In this document: positions 36,865-45,989 of the stretch, piece by piece
Layout: every line of letters begins with the position of its first letter
Position numbering within the stretch: the stretch's first letter is position 1
NCBI GenBank assembly: GCA_050738155.1
Contig: JBOHYW010000001.1
Location: 8,717 to 72,716, forward strand
Direction of reading: 5' to 3'
DNA: 64,000 nt
Source of the DNA: 66-474 sp050738155
Lineage (GTDB): Bacteria; Pseudomonadota; Gammaproteobacteria; Xanthomonadales; Rhodanobacteraceae
Made by a program: the position numbers and the translations under genes
Notes under the pieces: generated by a model
What the model was told of the DNA's origin: nothing
Seen by the model: only the letters and a program-made list of their open reading frames with translations
Database searches by the model: none

Positions 36865-37611
36865 TCAGAACGACATGAAATACCCGCCATTGACCGGGAT
36901 GTTGGCGCCGGTGATGAAGCCAGCGTCGTCGGCGGTAAGGAAGGCCACGGTGCGTGCAATTTCCGACGGTTCACCGAGGCGGCCGACTGGAATCTGCGCA
37001 ACGATTTGTGTGCGGATTTCTTCCGGCACCTTCATCACCATTTCGGTCTTGCAATAGCCCGGCGATACGCTGTTGACGGTGATGCCCTTGCGCGCTACTT
37101 CGCGCGCCAGCGCCATGGTGAAGCCGTGCATGCCGGCCTTGGCCGCGGAGTAGTTGGTCTGGCCGAATTGGCCGGTCTGGCCGTTCACGGACGAAATGTT
37201 GACGATGCGGCCGAAGCCGCGCTCGCTCATGCCGTCCACGCTGTGGCGACACATGTTGAACACGCCATCGAGGTTGACGTGCATCAGCTCGCTCCACTGT
37301 GCCTGGCTCATCTTCTTGAGGCTGGTGTCGCGGGTGATGCCGGCGGCGTTGACCACGATGTCGACGCTGCCGTATTTCTCGCTGATGTGGCCGACGAGTG
37401 CCGCGCAGTCGTCGAACTTCGAAACATCGGCTGGTGCGAACACGATGTTGCCGTTGTATTCGCTGGTCTCTGCGCGGAACGCGGCGAGGCGATCCTGGCG
37501 GCTGCCGAGGTCGGCGGCGATGACTTGGCGGCCATTCTGTGCAAGGTTCTTGCAGATGGCGGTCCCCAGGCCGCCAATGCCACCGGTGACGATGGCTACA
37601 CGCTTGGTCAT
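36865..37611 (-). CDS. phbB: Acetoacetyl-CoA reductase
   Basis: NADPH-dependent short-chain dehydrogenase of 248 residues that reduces acetoacetyl-CoA to (R)-3-hydroxybutyryl-CoA for polyhydroxybutyrate. The cofactor loop is VTGGIGGLGTAIC, NAAG follows strand 4, and catalytic Ser, Tyr and Lys lie in NISSVNGQTGQFGQTNYSAAKAG-like order (ISSVNGQTGQ, then NYSAAKAG). The end PVNGGYFMSF is close to that of PhbB proteins (NGGLHM form). ATG 37611 with AAAGAGA upstream gives the family length. The gene follows phaR on the same strand; phaC/phaE synthase genes are not in the window. Confidence 0.92.
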   Translation of the reverse strand: MTKRVAIVTGGIGGLGTAICKNLAQNGRQVIAADLGSRQDRLAAFRAETSEYNGNIVFAPADVSKFDDCAALVGHISEKYGSVDIVVNAAGITRDTSLKKMSQAQWSELMHVNLDGVFNMCRHSVDGMSERGFGRIVNISSVNGQTGQFGQTNYSAAKAGMHGFTMALAREVARKGITVNSVSPGYCKTEMVMKVPEEIRTQIVAQIPVGRLGEPSEIARTVAFLTADDAGFITGANIPVNGGYFMSF

Positions 37612-37782
37612 GAGTATCTCTTTGGTGGTGCGTCGTCCGTGATCGCGAAAAACAAGAAGCGGCGCGGAGCCACCGTCCATGGCCGCAAGCTTCGCGGACG
37701 CGCATTCGCAACGTGCATGCGGCACAGCGTCATGTGCTGCACCGCAACAATCATGCGATGGTACGAAGCCTGCGGCGGGGTG

Positions 37783-38277
37783 TCAACGGCGCTTGCGGGC
37801 CGGCTTGTCGGGGTCGGGTTCGTCCGCGGGGGCGGCCTTGGCGGAGCCGTTGCCGCCGGCCTGCAACGACTTCCACAGCTCGACGTTGCGTTCGGTGATG
37901 TCGTTCAGCATCGACCACGGCGTCTGGCCCAGCAGGCTGTTCAACTGGTCGCGGAACTTGTCTTGCTGCTCGAGGAAGATCTTCAGGCTGTTTTCGAGGT
38001 AGCCGCCAACGAAACCCTGCATCGCGTCGCCATAGAAACGGATGATTTGCGACAGCAGTTGTGTCGAAAAGATTGGCTGGCCGTGCTGTTCGTGCTCGGC
38101 AATGATTTGCAGCAGCACCGCTCGGGTGAGGTCTTCGCTGGTCTTGGCGTCGCGTACTTCGAAGGTCTCGCCGGACAGCACGAGCTGGCGCACCTCTTCC
38201 AGCGTGATGTAGCTGGAAACCCGGGTGTCGTACAAGCGCCGGTTGGGGTATTTCTTGATAACGCGCGGTGATGCCAT
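37783..38277 (-). CDS. phaR: Polyhydroxyalkanoate synthesis repressor PhaR
   Basis: Regulator of 164 residues that represses PHA and phasin genes and leaves DNA when it binds nascent PHA granules. The N-terminal DNA/PHB-binding domain is very typical: IKKYPNRRLYDTRVSSYITL, then EVRDAKTSEDLTRAVLLQII. A second helical segment (FYGDAMQGFVGGYLENSL) and a charged Pro/Lys-rich tail follow. It lies upstream of phbB on the same strand with 171 nt between, so phbB may be one of its targets. Confidence 0.95.
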   Translation of the reverse strand: MASPRVIKKYPNRRLYDTRVSSYITLEEVRQLVLSGETFEVRDAKTSEDLTRAVLLQIIAEHEQHGQPIFSTQLLSQIIRFYGDAMQGFVGGYLENSLKIFLEQQDKFRDQLNSLLGQTPWSMLNDITERNVELWKSLQAGGNGSAKAAPADEPDPDKPARKRR

Positions 38278-38446
38278 GCCGCAAAACTAGCATGGGTTGC
38301 GGCGGCGCACCAGAGGCGGTGCTGGTGCGATCATCCATGATCGCGGCCTCGGCGAATGTCATGGGCCGGTGACGCTGGTCGGATCACGAACACCAGAGCG
38401 GCCTTCCATGGCCTGACTTTTCACAACAGCGGTTTCCAACCGAGGT

Positions 38447-39031
38447 TCAAGACGCGTGCGTGCCGCGGTCGGGCGTGGTTTCACCTAGCGGCAGCACGGT
38501 ATGGCCGTGGGTTTCGTTGATGACTTCGGCCGCGGCGATGTAGATGCCGACGATCGCGGTAACCAGGCCCAGGTAGCCACTCAGCATTTCCAGAGCGTCG
38601 AGATGCAGCCATTCGGCCAATGCCTGTGCGAACAACGACAGACACAACCCAAGCACGAACAGCATACGTGCCACGCCGTCCTTGCGCGCTGCCAACCACA
38701 GGCAAAATGCCAGGAATGCCCACACCATCGCGTACCAGCCGAGGAAACCCGGCGAGGATAGTTCGCCAAGTCCAGTCATGTGCGTTTCCAGCAAGGCGAT
38801 CCACCAGTAGCCGGCGAAGCCGAGGAACAAAACGCTGTCGAGGGTGTGTCCCTGCAGGCAGCGCAGAATGCCGGCAATGGCCATCACCGAACCACCCAGC
38901 ACCACCGCCATCAGCAATGCGCCAACGGTTTGCGACGGGTCGAACCAGCCGGCCGGAATCATGCTGTACATCCACAGGGCAAGCGCGAACGCGGCATAGC
39001 CGAGGGCGGATGCATTGGCGATTTTGTTCAT
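38447..39031 (-). CDS. satP: Acetate/succinate uptake transporter, SatP/YaaH (AceTr) family
   Basis: Inner-membrane protein of 194 residues with six hydrophobic segments. The N-terminal ANASALGYAAFAL corresponds to the family NPAPLGL motif, with S and A in place of P and P. The C-terminal AEVINETHGHTVLPLGE is nearly the E. coli SatP ending. Members carry acetate or succinate with protons. Its neighbourhood to PHB genes fits acetyl-CoA metabolism, but there is no operon link (phaR is 170 nt downstream on the same strand). Confidence 0.88.
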   Translation of the reverse strand: MNKIANASALGYAAFALALWMYSMIPAGWFDPSQTVGALLMAVVLGGSVMAIAGILRCLQGHTLDSVLFLGFAGYWWIALLETHMTGLGELSSPGFLGWYAMVWAFLAFCLWLAARKDGVARMLFVLGLCLSLFAQALAEWLHLDALEMLSGYLGLVTAIVGIYIAAAEVINETHGHTVLPLGETTPDRGTHAS

Positions 39032-39179
39032 GCCGACCTCCAGCGATGGCTTCCATCGGACCGCGGAATCCGGCGGTTCGTGGTTGCTTCATCATGGATT
39101 ATCGACGGCGCGTGTGTAGAAACGGTCACGAAGCGCGCGGCGTCACCTCTTGACGCGGTGTTGACGCGACAAAGTTGGC

Positions 39180-39260
39180 GTAGGGCGGGTTAGCGCCGCA
39201 GGTGCGTAACCCGCCGCCCGCGGTTTGGCGGGATACGCCGCCGTGCGGCTGTCCCCCTAC
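39180..39260. repeat. GTAGGGCGGGTT...CCCTAC repeat overlapping the mscS stop
   Basis: GTAGGGCGGGTTAGCGC and GCGTAACCCGCC form an inner inverted repeat; the outer end is CCCCCTAC. On the minus strand its terminal GTAG contains the mscS stop codon TAG (39259-39257). This is the same situation as at the glcF end. Confidence 0.7.
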
Positions 39261-40378
39261 GTGCCGGAAACCTGCACGCTGACGGGGCCGTCCGTCGACG
39301 AGGTGGCATGGACTTTGCGCGTTGGTACCGCAAATTCGATGCCGAGCTCGTCCCAGGCATCCAGCATGGCGAGGTTGATACGTTGCTGGATTTCGACGAA
39401 CACGTTGTAGTCAGGGTCGAGCACGTAGTACACGAATTCGAAATCGAGGCCCGATTCGCCGAAGCCGGAAAGATAGCCGCGGTCGAAACGGGTCATTTTT
39501 TCGCTTTCGATGAAGCCGCGCACGCGCGCGATCGCTTCGGGAATCTTGTCGCGCGGGGTGTCGAACGGCAAGCGGAAATTGAAGACGATGCGACGTTCCT
39601 GCCGGCGCGAATAGTTGTGAATCAGGTTTTTCAGCAGTACCGAATTGGAGATTGCCAGTTCTTCGCCCGACAGCGACTGGATCCGGGTGGATTTGATGCC
39701 GACCTTGATTACCGTGCCGAGATCACTGCCGAAGGCGATGAATTCGCCGACTTCGAACGGTTTGTCCAGGCCAATGGCGATCGACGAGAACAGGTCGGTG
39801 AGTACGTTCTGCAGCGCCAGTGCCACCGCCACGCCGCCGACGCCCAAGCTGGCGACGAATGCCGTGATATTGACGCCGCCTTCGGCCAGCAGCGCCAGCA
39901 CCAGGGTTATCCAGACCACGAATTTCACGGCCCAGGTCAGCACACCCAATATCACCGGATTGGCCGGTTCGCCGCCATCGCGGCGGGAGGAGCGATCGAG
40001 CCACGCCACCAGCAGTGCGCTGATCCAGAATGCGATCTGGATGCCGACCAGCGCGTAGGCCAGCAGGTGCAGCCAGTCCTGCGTCGTCCAGTGCTGCGCC
40101 GCTTCGGTGTTCGGGGTGGCTGTGCCGAAATGCAGAAAATTCAGCGCGATCACGATCGCTATCAACAACAACAGCCATCCGCGCGTGGCCTGCACCACTT
40201 GCGCGGCAACCGCAAATCCGTCGCGATGGGTGCGTTCGGCCAGCTTGCGCAAGCGCGATTTGAGAAACAGCACCAGACTGTGCGCGATGATGTAGCCGAG
40301 CAATGCACCTGCACCCGCGATTACCCACGAAAGTACGGGGTTGCCCATCCATTCGCCGTGGAGCAGCCAGTCATTCAT
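39257..40378 (-). CDS. mscS: Small-conductance mechanosensitive channel, MscS family
   Basis: Inner-membrane tension-gated channel of 373 residues. Four hydrophobic segments lead to the pore helix with AFVASLGVGGVAVALALQNVL, then the MscS beta domain (GLDKPFEVGEFI, VGIKSTRIQSLSGEEL, ISNSVLLKNLIHNYSR) and the C-terminal alpha-beta domain. Extra N-terminal spans compared with E. coli MscS (286 residues) place it with the YbdG/YnaI-like longer forms. TTG 40381 or ATG 40378 may be used; AGGAGG precedes both. It follows the potassium-channel gene at 43 nt, so the two are probably an operon. Its stop codon lies in repeat DNA. Confidence 0.92.
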   Translation of the reverse strand: MNDWLLHGEWMGNPVLSWVIAGAGALLGYIIAHSLVLFLKSRLRKLAERTHRDGFAVAAQVVQATRGWLLLLIAIVIALNFLHFGTATPNTEAAQHWTTQDWLHLLAYALVGIQIAFWISALLVAWLDRSSRRDGGEPANPVILGVLTWAVKFVVWITLVLALLAEGGVNITAFVASLGVGGVAVALALQNVLTDLFSSIAIGLDKPFEVGEFIAFGSDLGTVIKVGIKSTRIQSLSGEELAISNSVLLKNLIHNYSRRQERRIVFNFRLPFDTPRDKIPEAIARVRGFIESEKMTRFDRGYLSGFGESGLDFEFVYYVLDPDYNVFVEIQQRINLAMLDAWDELGIEFAVPTRKVHATSSTDGPVSVQVSGT

Positions 40379-40421
40379 CAAAACGTTGCCTCCTCACGCA
40401 AAAAACGAAAACACGGATGTT

Positions 40422-41657
40422 TCACGCAGCCGGCTTCGACGCGTAACCTGTTTCCGCCGTATCCGTGCGTTTCTGGAACACCCGCTGCATCACGAAATCA
40501 GCGGTGACTTCCTCGCCACTCAACAACATTGCGGCCAGCTCGCCACCCAGAATCTGCGGTGCGATCACCACGTCCGGCTGCACCAGCCGCACGCGGCCGA
40601 GGTGATTGGCATCATTGACCGCCGCCACCGTCCGCGCCTTGCCTGCAAGTTCGCGCACCGCCAGCACCACGAAAGCGTTTTCGGAATCATCCGCGAGCAT
40701 CGCCAGCACCGCCTGCGCCTTGTCGGCACCGGCCTTGCGCAGTACCTCGCCGTCACTCGGTTCGCCGATGATCTTGTCGACGTCGTCGGGCAGCGCAGTT
40801 TCAGGTTCCGTGCGCATCAACAGCGTGACGGGAAGGCCACGGCGCGCCAGTTCGCGCCAGGTGTTGAGCGCGAGCGGGGTGTTGCCGATCACGACGAAAT
40901 GATTTTCGCGTTGCATGCGGATGCCCTTGCGATTGACGATGCGTTGCAGGCTGCGGGTGACCAGCGGTGCGATCACCGCAGTCAGCGAGGTTGCGAATAC
41001 CGCCACGCCCAGCACGATGATCGATACCGCGAACAACTTCGCCTCGGCGGTTTGCGGCGTGATGTCACCGTAGCCGACGGTGCTCATGGTGACCATCGCG
41101 TAATAGAACGCAGTCACGAGATCGGTGATCTGCGGCTTGAAATCCGTGCCCAGATAGTACGTGCCGAAGGTGGCATACACCACCAGCATCACCACCGAGG
41201 TCAGCGCGAACAAGGTGCTGGCGGTGACGCTGGTGCGGTCGAACTGGCGCCACGCGAACGTGAGCAGCGCCAGCATCAGGATGAAATAACCGAGCAGCGG
41301 GTATGCGTGCGTGTGCTGTCCGAACAACATGCTGACCGCCGCCAGCGCCGCAAGCAGCAGAGCCATGGTCCAGGCCAGGCGAGAGCGCAGCAACAGGCCG
41401 ACGGCCATGATCAGCATCCCGATGCCGATCAGCAGCGGCGGCAGGTACGCGGGGCGCAAACCCTCGTTGCTGCCGTGCTCCAGCAGTTGCCCGAGGACGG
41501 GCAGCAAGTTGCGTCCGAGATCGTTTTGCAGCAGCCAGAAACCGCCGAGTCCGAGCAGGATCGCCAGCGGTACGTGCGGGAACCAATGCCGCCCGCGGAT
41601 GCGCTTGTGCAATAGCTGGAGCCGGTTGCGCAACAGTTGGGTCGGGCTGGGCAGCAT
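40422..41657 (-). CDS. Potassium channel Kch-like, with C-terminal RCK (TrkA-N) domain
   Basis: Inner-membrane K+ channel of 411 residues. About six hydrophobic segments end in a pore with the selectivity filter STVGYGDITP. The cytosolic RCK/TrkA-N domain begins HFVVIGNTPLALNTWRELA, with the residues after it in Kch order (EVLRKAGADKAQAVLAM, NAFVVLAVRELAG). I took ATG 41657, which gives the length of E. coli Kch (417); an ATG at 41786 would add 43 residues with an extra hydrophobic stretch. Upstream of mscS it suggests an ion/osmotic stress pair. Confidence 0.88.
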   Translation of the reverse strand: MLPSPTQLLRNRLQLLHKRIRGRHWFPHVPLAILLGLGGFWLLQNDLGRNLLPVLGQLLEHGSNEGLRPAYLPPLLIGIGMLIMAVGLLLRSRLAWTMALLLAALAAVSMLFGQHTHAYPLLGYFILMLALLTFAWRQFDRTSVTASTLFALTSVVMLVVYATFGTYYLGTDFKPQITDLVTAFYYAMVTMSTVGYGDITPQTAEAKLFAVSIIVLGVAVFATSLTAVIAPLVTRSLQRIVNRKGIRMQRENHFVVIGNTPLALNTWRELARRGLPVTLLMRTEPETALPDDVDKIIGEPSDGEVLRKAGADKAQAVLAMLADDSENAFVVLAVRELAGKARTVAAVNDANHLGRVRLVQPDVVIAPQILGGELAAMLLSGEEVTADFVMQRVFQKRTDTAETGYASKPAA

Positions 41658-41834
41658 GAACGCGGCGGGTGCGGCGGTCAGAAGGAGCGCACACCATAGC
41701 AAGCGCGGTGTGACTCGGCCAATTGTTGGCCTTCCTGCAATGTCATGTTGCAATGATTGCGGGATGGCTTGAAGGTGCGCGCGCAAGCTTCGCCAAAACG
41801 ATTATCCTGTGCGTCCTTCACAAGTGGCCACCGC

Positions 41835-42323
41835 ATGAACACCCCGATGATTGTTGCGGAACGTGGGTCCGGCGCCGGGCGACGCGCGGCGTTGGCCGTG
41901 CTGGTCGGCGGTCTGGTCGCCGGCACTATCGACATCGGCGCGGCGGCGCTGATCAACATGATCGATCCGCGTGTCATCCTGAAGTTCATCGCGGGTGGGG
42001 TGCTGGGCAAGGCTGCATTGCAGGGCGGCGCGGCCAGTGCGTGGTTGGGTCTGTTCTTGCAATGGGGCATGGGTTTGCTGATCGCCGCGATCTTCGTGTT
42101 CGCCGCGTTGCGGTTGCATTGGATGATCGCGCGGCCGATTCTTGCTGGAGTCGCGTACGGCGTGATCGTGTTCGTGATGATGAATTACGTGGTCATGCCA
42201 TTGTCGGCATGGCATCACATCAACCATTTCACGCTGATGTCCTTCATCTGGAATCTGTTGGCGATGCTGCTGTTCGGCCTGATCGTGGCGTTCACGGCGC
42301 AACGCTTTCTCGGGAGACGCTGA
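41835..42323 (+). CDS. Conserved inner-membrane protein, four spans
   Basis: Protein of 162 residues with four hydrophobic segments: GGLVAGTIDIGAAALINM, a second near 65-95 (LGLFLQWGMGLLIAAIFVFAA in part), a third (GVAYGVIVFVMMNYVVMPL) and a fourth (MSFIWNLLAMLLFGLIVAF). GTIDI and NYVVMPLSAWHH recall a widespread family of uncharacterised proteobacterial membrane proteins. No function can be assigned. It is divergent from the potassium channel. Confidence 0.7.
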   Translation: MNTPMIVAERGSGAGRRAALAVLVGGLVAGTIDIGAAALINMIDPRVILKFIAGGVLGKAALQGGAASAWLGLFLQWGMGLLIAAIFVFAALRLHWMIARPILAGVAYGVIVFVMMNYVVMPLSAWHHINHFTLMSFIWNLLAMLLFGLIVAFTAQRFLGRR

Positions 42324-42391
42324 CACGCGGGCTGCCCGGCGATGCCGTGCGGTGGGAGGCCACGAATGCCGCCGTGCTCTATCATCGCTGC

Positions 42392-43363
42392 ATGCACACT
42401 TCGCCATTGCCGGATGTCGCACATGGCATCCACGTCATCGATACCGGTTTTCAGCGACCACTGTTCGACGCCGCGTACCTGATTGTCGAGCAAGCCCGCG
42501 CGGCTTTCATCGACTGCGGCACCAATCATTCGCAGCCGCGCTTGCTGGCGAAGTTGGAGCAGGCGGGCTTGAGCGTCGAGAACGTGGATTGGCTGATCCT
42601 TACTCACGTCCATCTCGACCACGCGGGCGGTGCCGGCGAGTTGATGGCGCGCCTGCCCAACGTGAGACTGGTGGTGCATCCGCGTGGTGCGCGACACATG
42701 ATCGATCCATCGAAGTTGTGGGCCGGCGCCACGGCGGTGTATGGCGAAGCGGAAATGCAGCGCAGCTACGGCAGGCTGAAACCCGTGCCCGCCGAGCGCG
42801 TAATGGAAGCGCCGGATGATTTCATAGTGGAACTGGCGGGGCGCAGGTTGCATTGCCTCGATACACCCGGCCACGCCAAGCATCACAACGCGATCCTCGA
42901 CGAGTGCAGTGGCTGCATCTTCAGCGGCGACACCTTCGGGCTTTCCTATCGCGAGTTCGATACCGCGAACGGGCCTCTCATCATTCCCACCACCTCGCCG
43001 GTGCAGTTCGACCCGGATGCGTTGCATGCCTCGATACGACGACTGGTGGCGCTGAACCCACCAGCTATTTACCTCACCCATTTCGGGCCGGTCATGGATG
43101 TACGCCGATTGGGCGACGACCTGCACGCGACCATCGACGCCATGGTGGAACTGGCGCGGCAGCATGCCGACAGCGAAGATCGACACGTTGCACTGGTCGA
43201 TGCAATCGCGCAGCTCTACGTGCGCCGCGCCCACGCCCACGGCTGCAAGCAATCGCCGGAAGAGATCCGCGATTTGCTGGCGATCGACATCGAACTCAAC
43301 GTGCAGGGGCTCGAAGTGTGGCTGCAGCGCAGGGCAAGCCTCGGTGGCGAGCCGTCTGCGTAG
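42392..43363 (+). CDS. Metallo-beta-lactamase-fold hydrolase
   Basis: Cytosolic protein of 323 residues. The metal motif THVHLDHAGG supplies HxHxDH; further ligands are the His in LDTPGHAKHH, the Asp in FSGDTFGLSY and the His in YLTHFGPVMD. A helical C-terminal domain of about 100 residues follows (DSEDRHVALVDAIAQLYV). The layout is that of general MBL-fold hydrolases of unclear substrate, not glyoxalase II. The start lacks a strong Shine-Dalgarno sequence; ATG 42392 begins exactly before the fold. Confidence 0.83.
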   Translation: MHTSPLPDVAHGIHVIDTGFQRPLFDAAYLIVEQARAAFIDCGTNHSQPRLLAKLEQAGLSVENVDWLILTHVHLDHAGGAGELMARLPNVRLVVHPRGARHMIDPSKLWAGATAVYGEAEMQRSYGRLKPVPAERVMEAPDDFIVELAGRRLHCLDTPGHAKHHNAILDECSGCIFSGDTFGLSYREFDTANGPLIIPTTSPVQFDPDALHASIRRLVALNPPAIYLTHFGPVMDVRRLGDDLHATIDAMVELARQHADSEDRHVALVDAIAQLYVRRAHAHGCKQSPEEIRDLLAIDIELNVQGLEVWLQRRASLGGEPSA

Positions 43364-43496
43364 CCATCTGGCGCGCGCCCATGACGATTGTCCTATGCAA
43401 TTGGTCATGTGATGGCGTACAAAGGGCGTTCCTGCCGGCGTGAAACATACGCGATGCTCGTGTGTGGGGAGACCGGTGACTGATGAGGGGTTGTCC

Positions 43497-45809
43497 ATGA
43501 ATCCGGTGAATTGGCGCAAGTTCGGGGTGGCGCTGGCGTGTCTGTCGTTGACCTGCACCGCGGGCGTGGCGACACCGCCCGCGTCCGGCAACGCGGGCGG
43601 TTCCGGCATGCTGGGCTTCACGACCAGCGGTGCCGCCAGCGAGAAGAACCTCGAACAACGTTTCGATGCGCTGCTGAGCGCGTCCGAAATGCGCGGCTGG
43701 CTGAAACGGATGTCGTCCGAGCCCAATCAGGTTGGTTCGCCGCACGACAAGGCCAACGCCGAATTCATGTTGTCGCTGTTCAAGAAGTGGGGCTGGGACG
43801 CGCATATCGAGAAGTTCGACGTGCTCTATCCGACGCCGAAGCAGGAATTGGTTGAACTCGTCGCGCCGACGCATTTCAAGGCCACGCTGCACGAGCCGCC
43901 CATCAAGGGTGATCGCACCTCGGCGTTGCCGGGCGCCCTGCCGCCCTACAACGTGTACGGCGCCGATGGCGACGTAACCGGCGAGCTGGTGTACGTCAAT
44001 TACGGCATGCCGGACGATTACAAGGAACTCGCGCGGCTCGGCGTCAGCGTCAAGGGCAAGATCGTGATCGTGCGCTACGGCGGCGGCTGGCGCGGCCTGA
44101 AGCCGGAACTCGCCCATGAACACGGGGCGATCGGTTGCATCATCTATTCCGATCCCCGCAACGACGGTTATTTCCAGGGTGACACGTACCCCAAGGGGCC
44201 GACGCGTCCAGCGGAAGGCGTGCAGCGTGGCTCGGTGGCCAAGATGCAGCTTTACCCGGGTGACCCGACCACGCCGGGCTACGGCTCGGTGCCGGGCGCA
44301 AAGCACCTTGCAGTCAAGGATGCAAAGACCGTCTTGAAGATTCCGGTGCTGCCAATTTCCTACGCTGATGCAACGCCGCTGCTGAAGGCGATGGGCGGCC
44401 CGGTTGCACCCGAAAGCTGGCGCGGCGCGCTGCCGTTTACCTATCACGTTGGCGCGGGCCCGGCCAAGGTCCACATGATGGTGAAATCGAACTGGACCCT
44501 GAAACCGATCTACGACGTGATCGCCAAGTTGCCCGGCTCCAGCGATGCCGAACAATGGGTGCTGCGCGGCAACCATCACGATGGCTGGGTATTCGGCGCA
44601 TACGATCCGCTGGCCGGCATGATTGCGGAGCTGGACGAAGCCAAGGCCATGGGCAAGCTTTACCAGCAGGGCTGGCGACCGAAGCGCACCATCGTGTATG
44701 CGAGTTGGGACGGCGAGGAACCGGGCTTGCTCGGTTCCACCGAATGGGCCGAAACCCACGCCAAGGAGCTCAAGCAGAAGGCGGTGTTGTACCTCAACTC
44801 CGATACCAACGGACGCGGTTTCCTGTTTGCCGGTGGCAGCCATTCACTCCAGCACCTGGTCAACCAGGTCGCGGCGGGCGTGACCGATCCGGAAACCAAG
44901 GCCAGCGTGCAGCAGCGCCAACGCGCCTTCATCGAAGTGAACGCAGCCAAACCCGGTGCCAATCCGCGCTTCAAGGCCATGGCCAAGCAGGCCGCCAAAG
45001 GCGGTGACTTGCAGATTTCGCCGCTGGGTTCCGGTTCCGATTACAGCGCGTTCCTGCAGCACCTCGGCATCGCGACGCTGGACCTGGGCTTCGGTGGCGA
45101 GGACAAGGATGGCGGCATCTACCACTCGCGCTACGACTCGTTCGATCACTTCATCCGCTTTGGCGATCCGACCTTCGAGTATGAAGTTGCGCTGGCCAAG
45201 GTCGCCGGGCACATCGTGATGCGCACCGCCAACGCGGCAGTGTTGCCGATGCGGTTCGGCGATTTCAGCACGACGCTGGATCACTACGTCAAGCAGATGC
45301 ACAAGGAAGCCGACAACGAACGCAAGGCGGCTCAAGCGCAGCACAAATTGTTCGCTGCGGATGCGTACAAGTTGGCGGCCGATCCCATGCATCCGGTGGC
45401 GCCACCTGAGCGTCTCGCGGATGTGCCGAAGATCGACTTCGCGCCACTCGATGCGGCGGCAAAGAAGTTGAAGGAAAGTGCACAAGCCTATGAAAAGGCT
45501 TACAACGCGCGTGCGGAAAAGGGCCTCGACATTCCCACCAACCAGTTGCGTCAGGTGAACCAGTTGATGGGCACGTTGGAGCAACGCCTGCTCGACGCGC
45601 AAGGCCTGCCGGGTCGTCCCTGGTACAAGAATTTCATCCAGGCGCCCGGCGCGCTCACCGGTTATGCGCCGAAGATCATCCCGACCGTACACGAAGCGCT
45701 GGATGCGCACGACTGGAAACGTGCCGACAAGTACGCGGCGGTCACGGCCAAAGTGCTCGACAACTACCGCGCGCAACTCGACAAGCTGACGGCGTTGTTG
45801 AAACGCTGA
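43497..45809 (+). CDS. Secreted M28 peptidase, glutamate carboxypeptidase II-like, copy 1
   Basis: Exported zinc peptidase of 770 residues with a signal peptide. PA domain around residues 130-280 (VKGKIVIVRYGGGWRGLKP, EHGAIGCIIYSDP), then the M28 catalytic domain with H360 and D370 in GNHHDGWVFGAYDP, Glu pair in SWDGEEPGLLGSTEW, Asp in YLNSDTNGRG and His in YHSRYDSFDHF, equivalent to the five zinc ligands of human PSMA. A C-terminal helical dimerisation-like domain completes the fold. GAGGGG precedes ATG 43497. It is the first of three tandem paralogues; all keep the ligands. Probably cuts dipeptides or acidic C-terminal residues; substrate not known. Confidence 0.9.
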   Translation: MNPVNWRKFGVALACLSLTCTAGVATPPASGNAGGSGMLGFTTSGAASEKNLEQRFDALLSASEMRGWLKRMSSEPNQVGSPHDKANAEFMLSLFKKWGWDAHIEKFDVLYPTPKQELVELVAPTHFKATLHEPPIKGDRTSALPGALPPYNVYGADGDVTGELVYVNYGMPDDYKELARLGVSVKGKIVIVRYGGGWRGLKPELAHEHGAIGCIIYSDPRNDGYFQGDTYPKGPTRPAEGVQRGSVAKMQLYPGDPTTPGYGSVPGAKHLAVKDAKTVLKIPVLPISYADATPLLKAMGGPVAPESWRGALPFTYHVGAGPAKVHMMVKSNWTLKPIYDVIAKLPGSSDAEQWVLRGNHHDGWVFGAYDPLAGMIAELDEAKAMGKLYQQGWRPKRTIVYASWDGEEPGLLGSTEWAETHAKELKQKAVLYLNSDTNGRGFLFAGGSHSLQHLVNQVAAGVTDPETKASVQQRQRAFIEVNAAKPGANPRFKAMAKQAAKGGDLQISPLGSGSDYSAFLQHLGIATLDLGFGGEDKDGGIYHSRYDSFDHFIRFGDPTFEYEVALAKVAGHIVMRTANAAVLPMRFGDFSTTLDHYVKQMHKEADNERKAAQAQHKLFAADAYKLAADPMHPVAPPERLADVPKIDFAPLDAAAKKLKESAQAYEKAYNARAEKGLDIPTNQLRQVNQLMGTLEQRLLDAQGLPGRPWYKNFIQAPGALTGYAPKIIPTVHEALDAHDWKRADKYAAVTAKVLDNYRAQLDKLTALLKR

Positions 45810-45840
45810 GCGGGAAGGGCTTCGTCAGCGAGGCTACGCA

Positions 45841-45876
45841 GTCGGGTGGTACCGGGATTGCACCGGGCCACCCGAC
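45841..45876. repeat. Hairpin after M28 copy 1
   Basis: A 9-bp stem GTCGGGTGG/CCACCCGAC with an 18-nt loop, 31 nt after the stop codon. There is no T run; it may protect the mRNA end or act as a weak terminator. Confidence 0.45.
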
Positions 45877-45989
45877 GCATTCGTGGAGCGTGGTTGGAAA
45901 CTGACAGGGAGAGGAACAGGGTTTCACGTCGGCCAGCGTGACCGGCGCGAACAAACCGACATCGTTGGCGAAGACGGGAGGGTTTTGCG

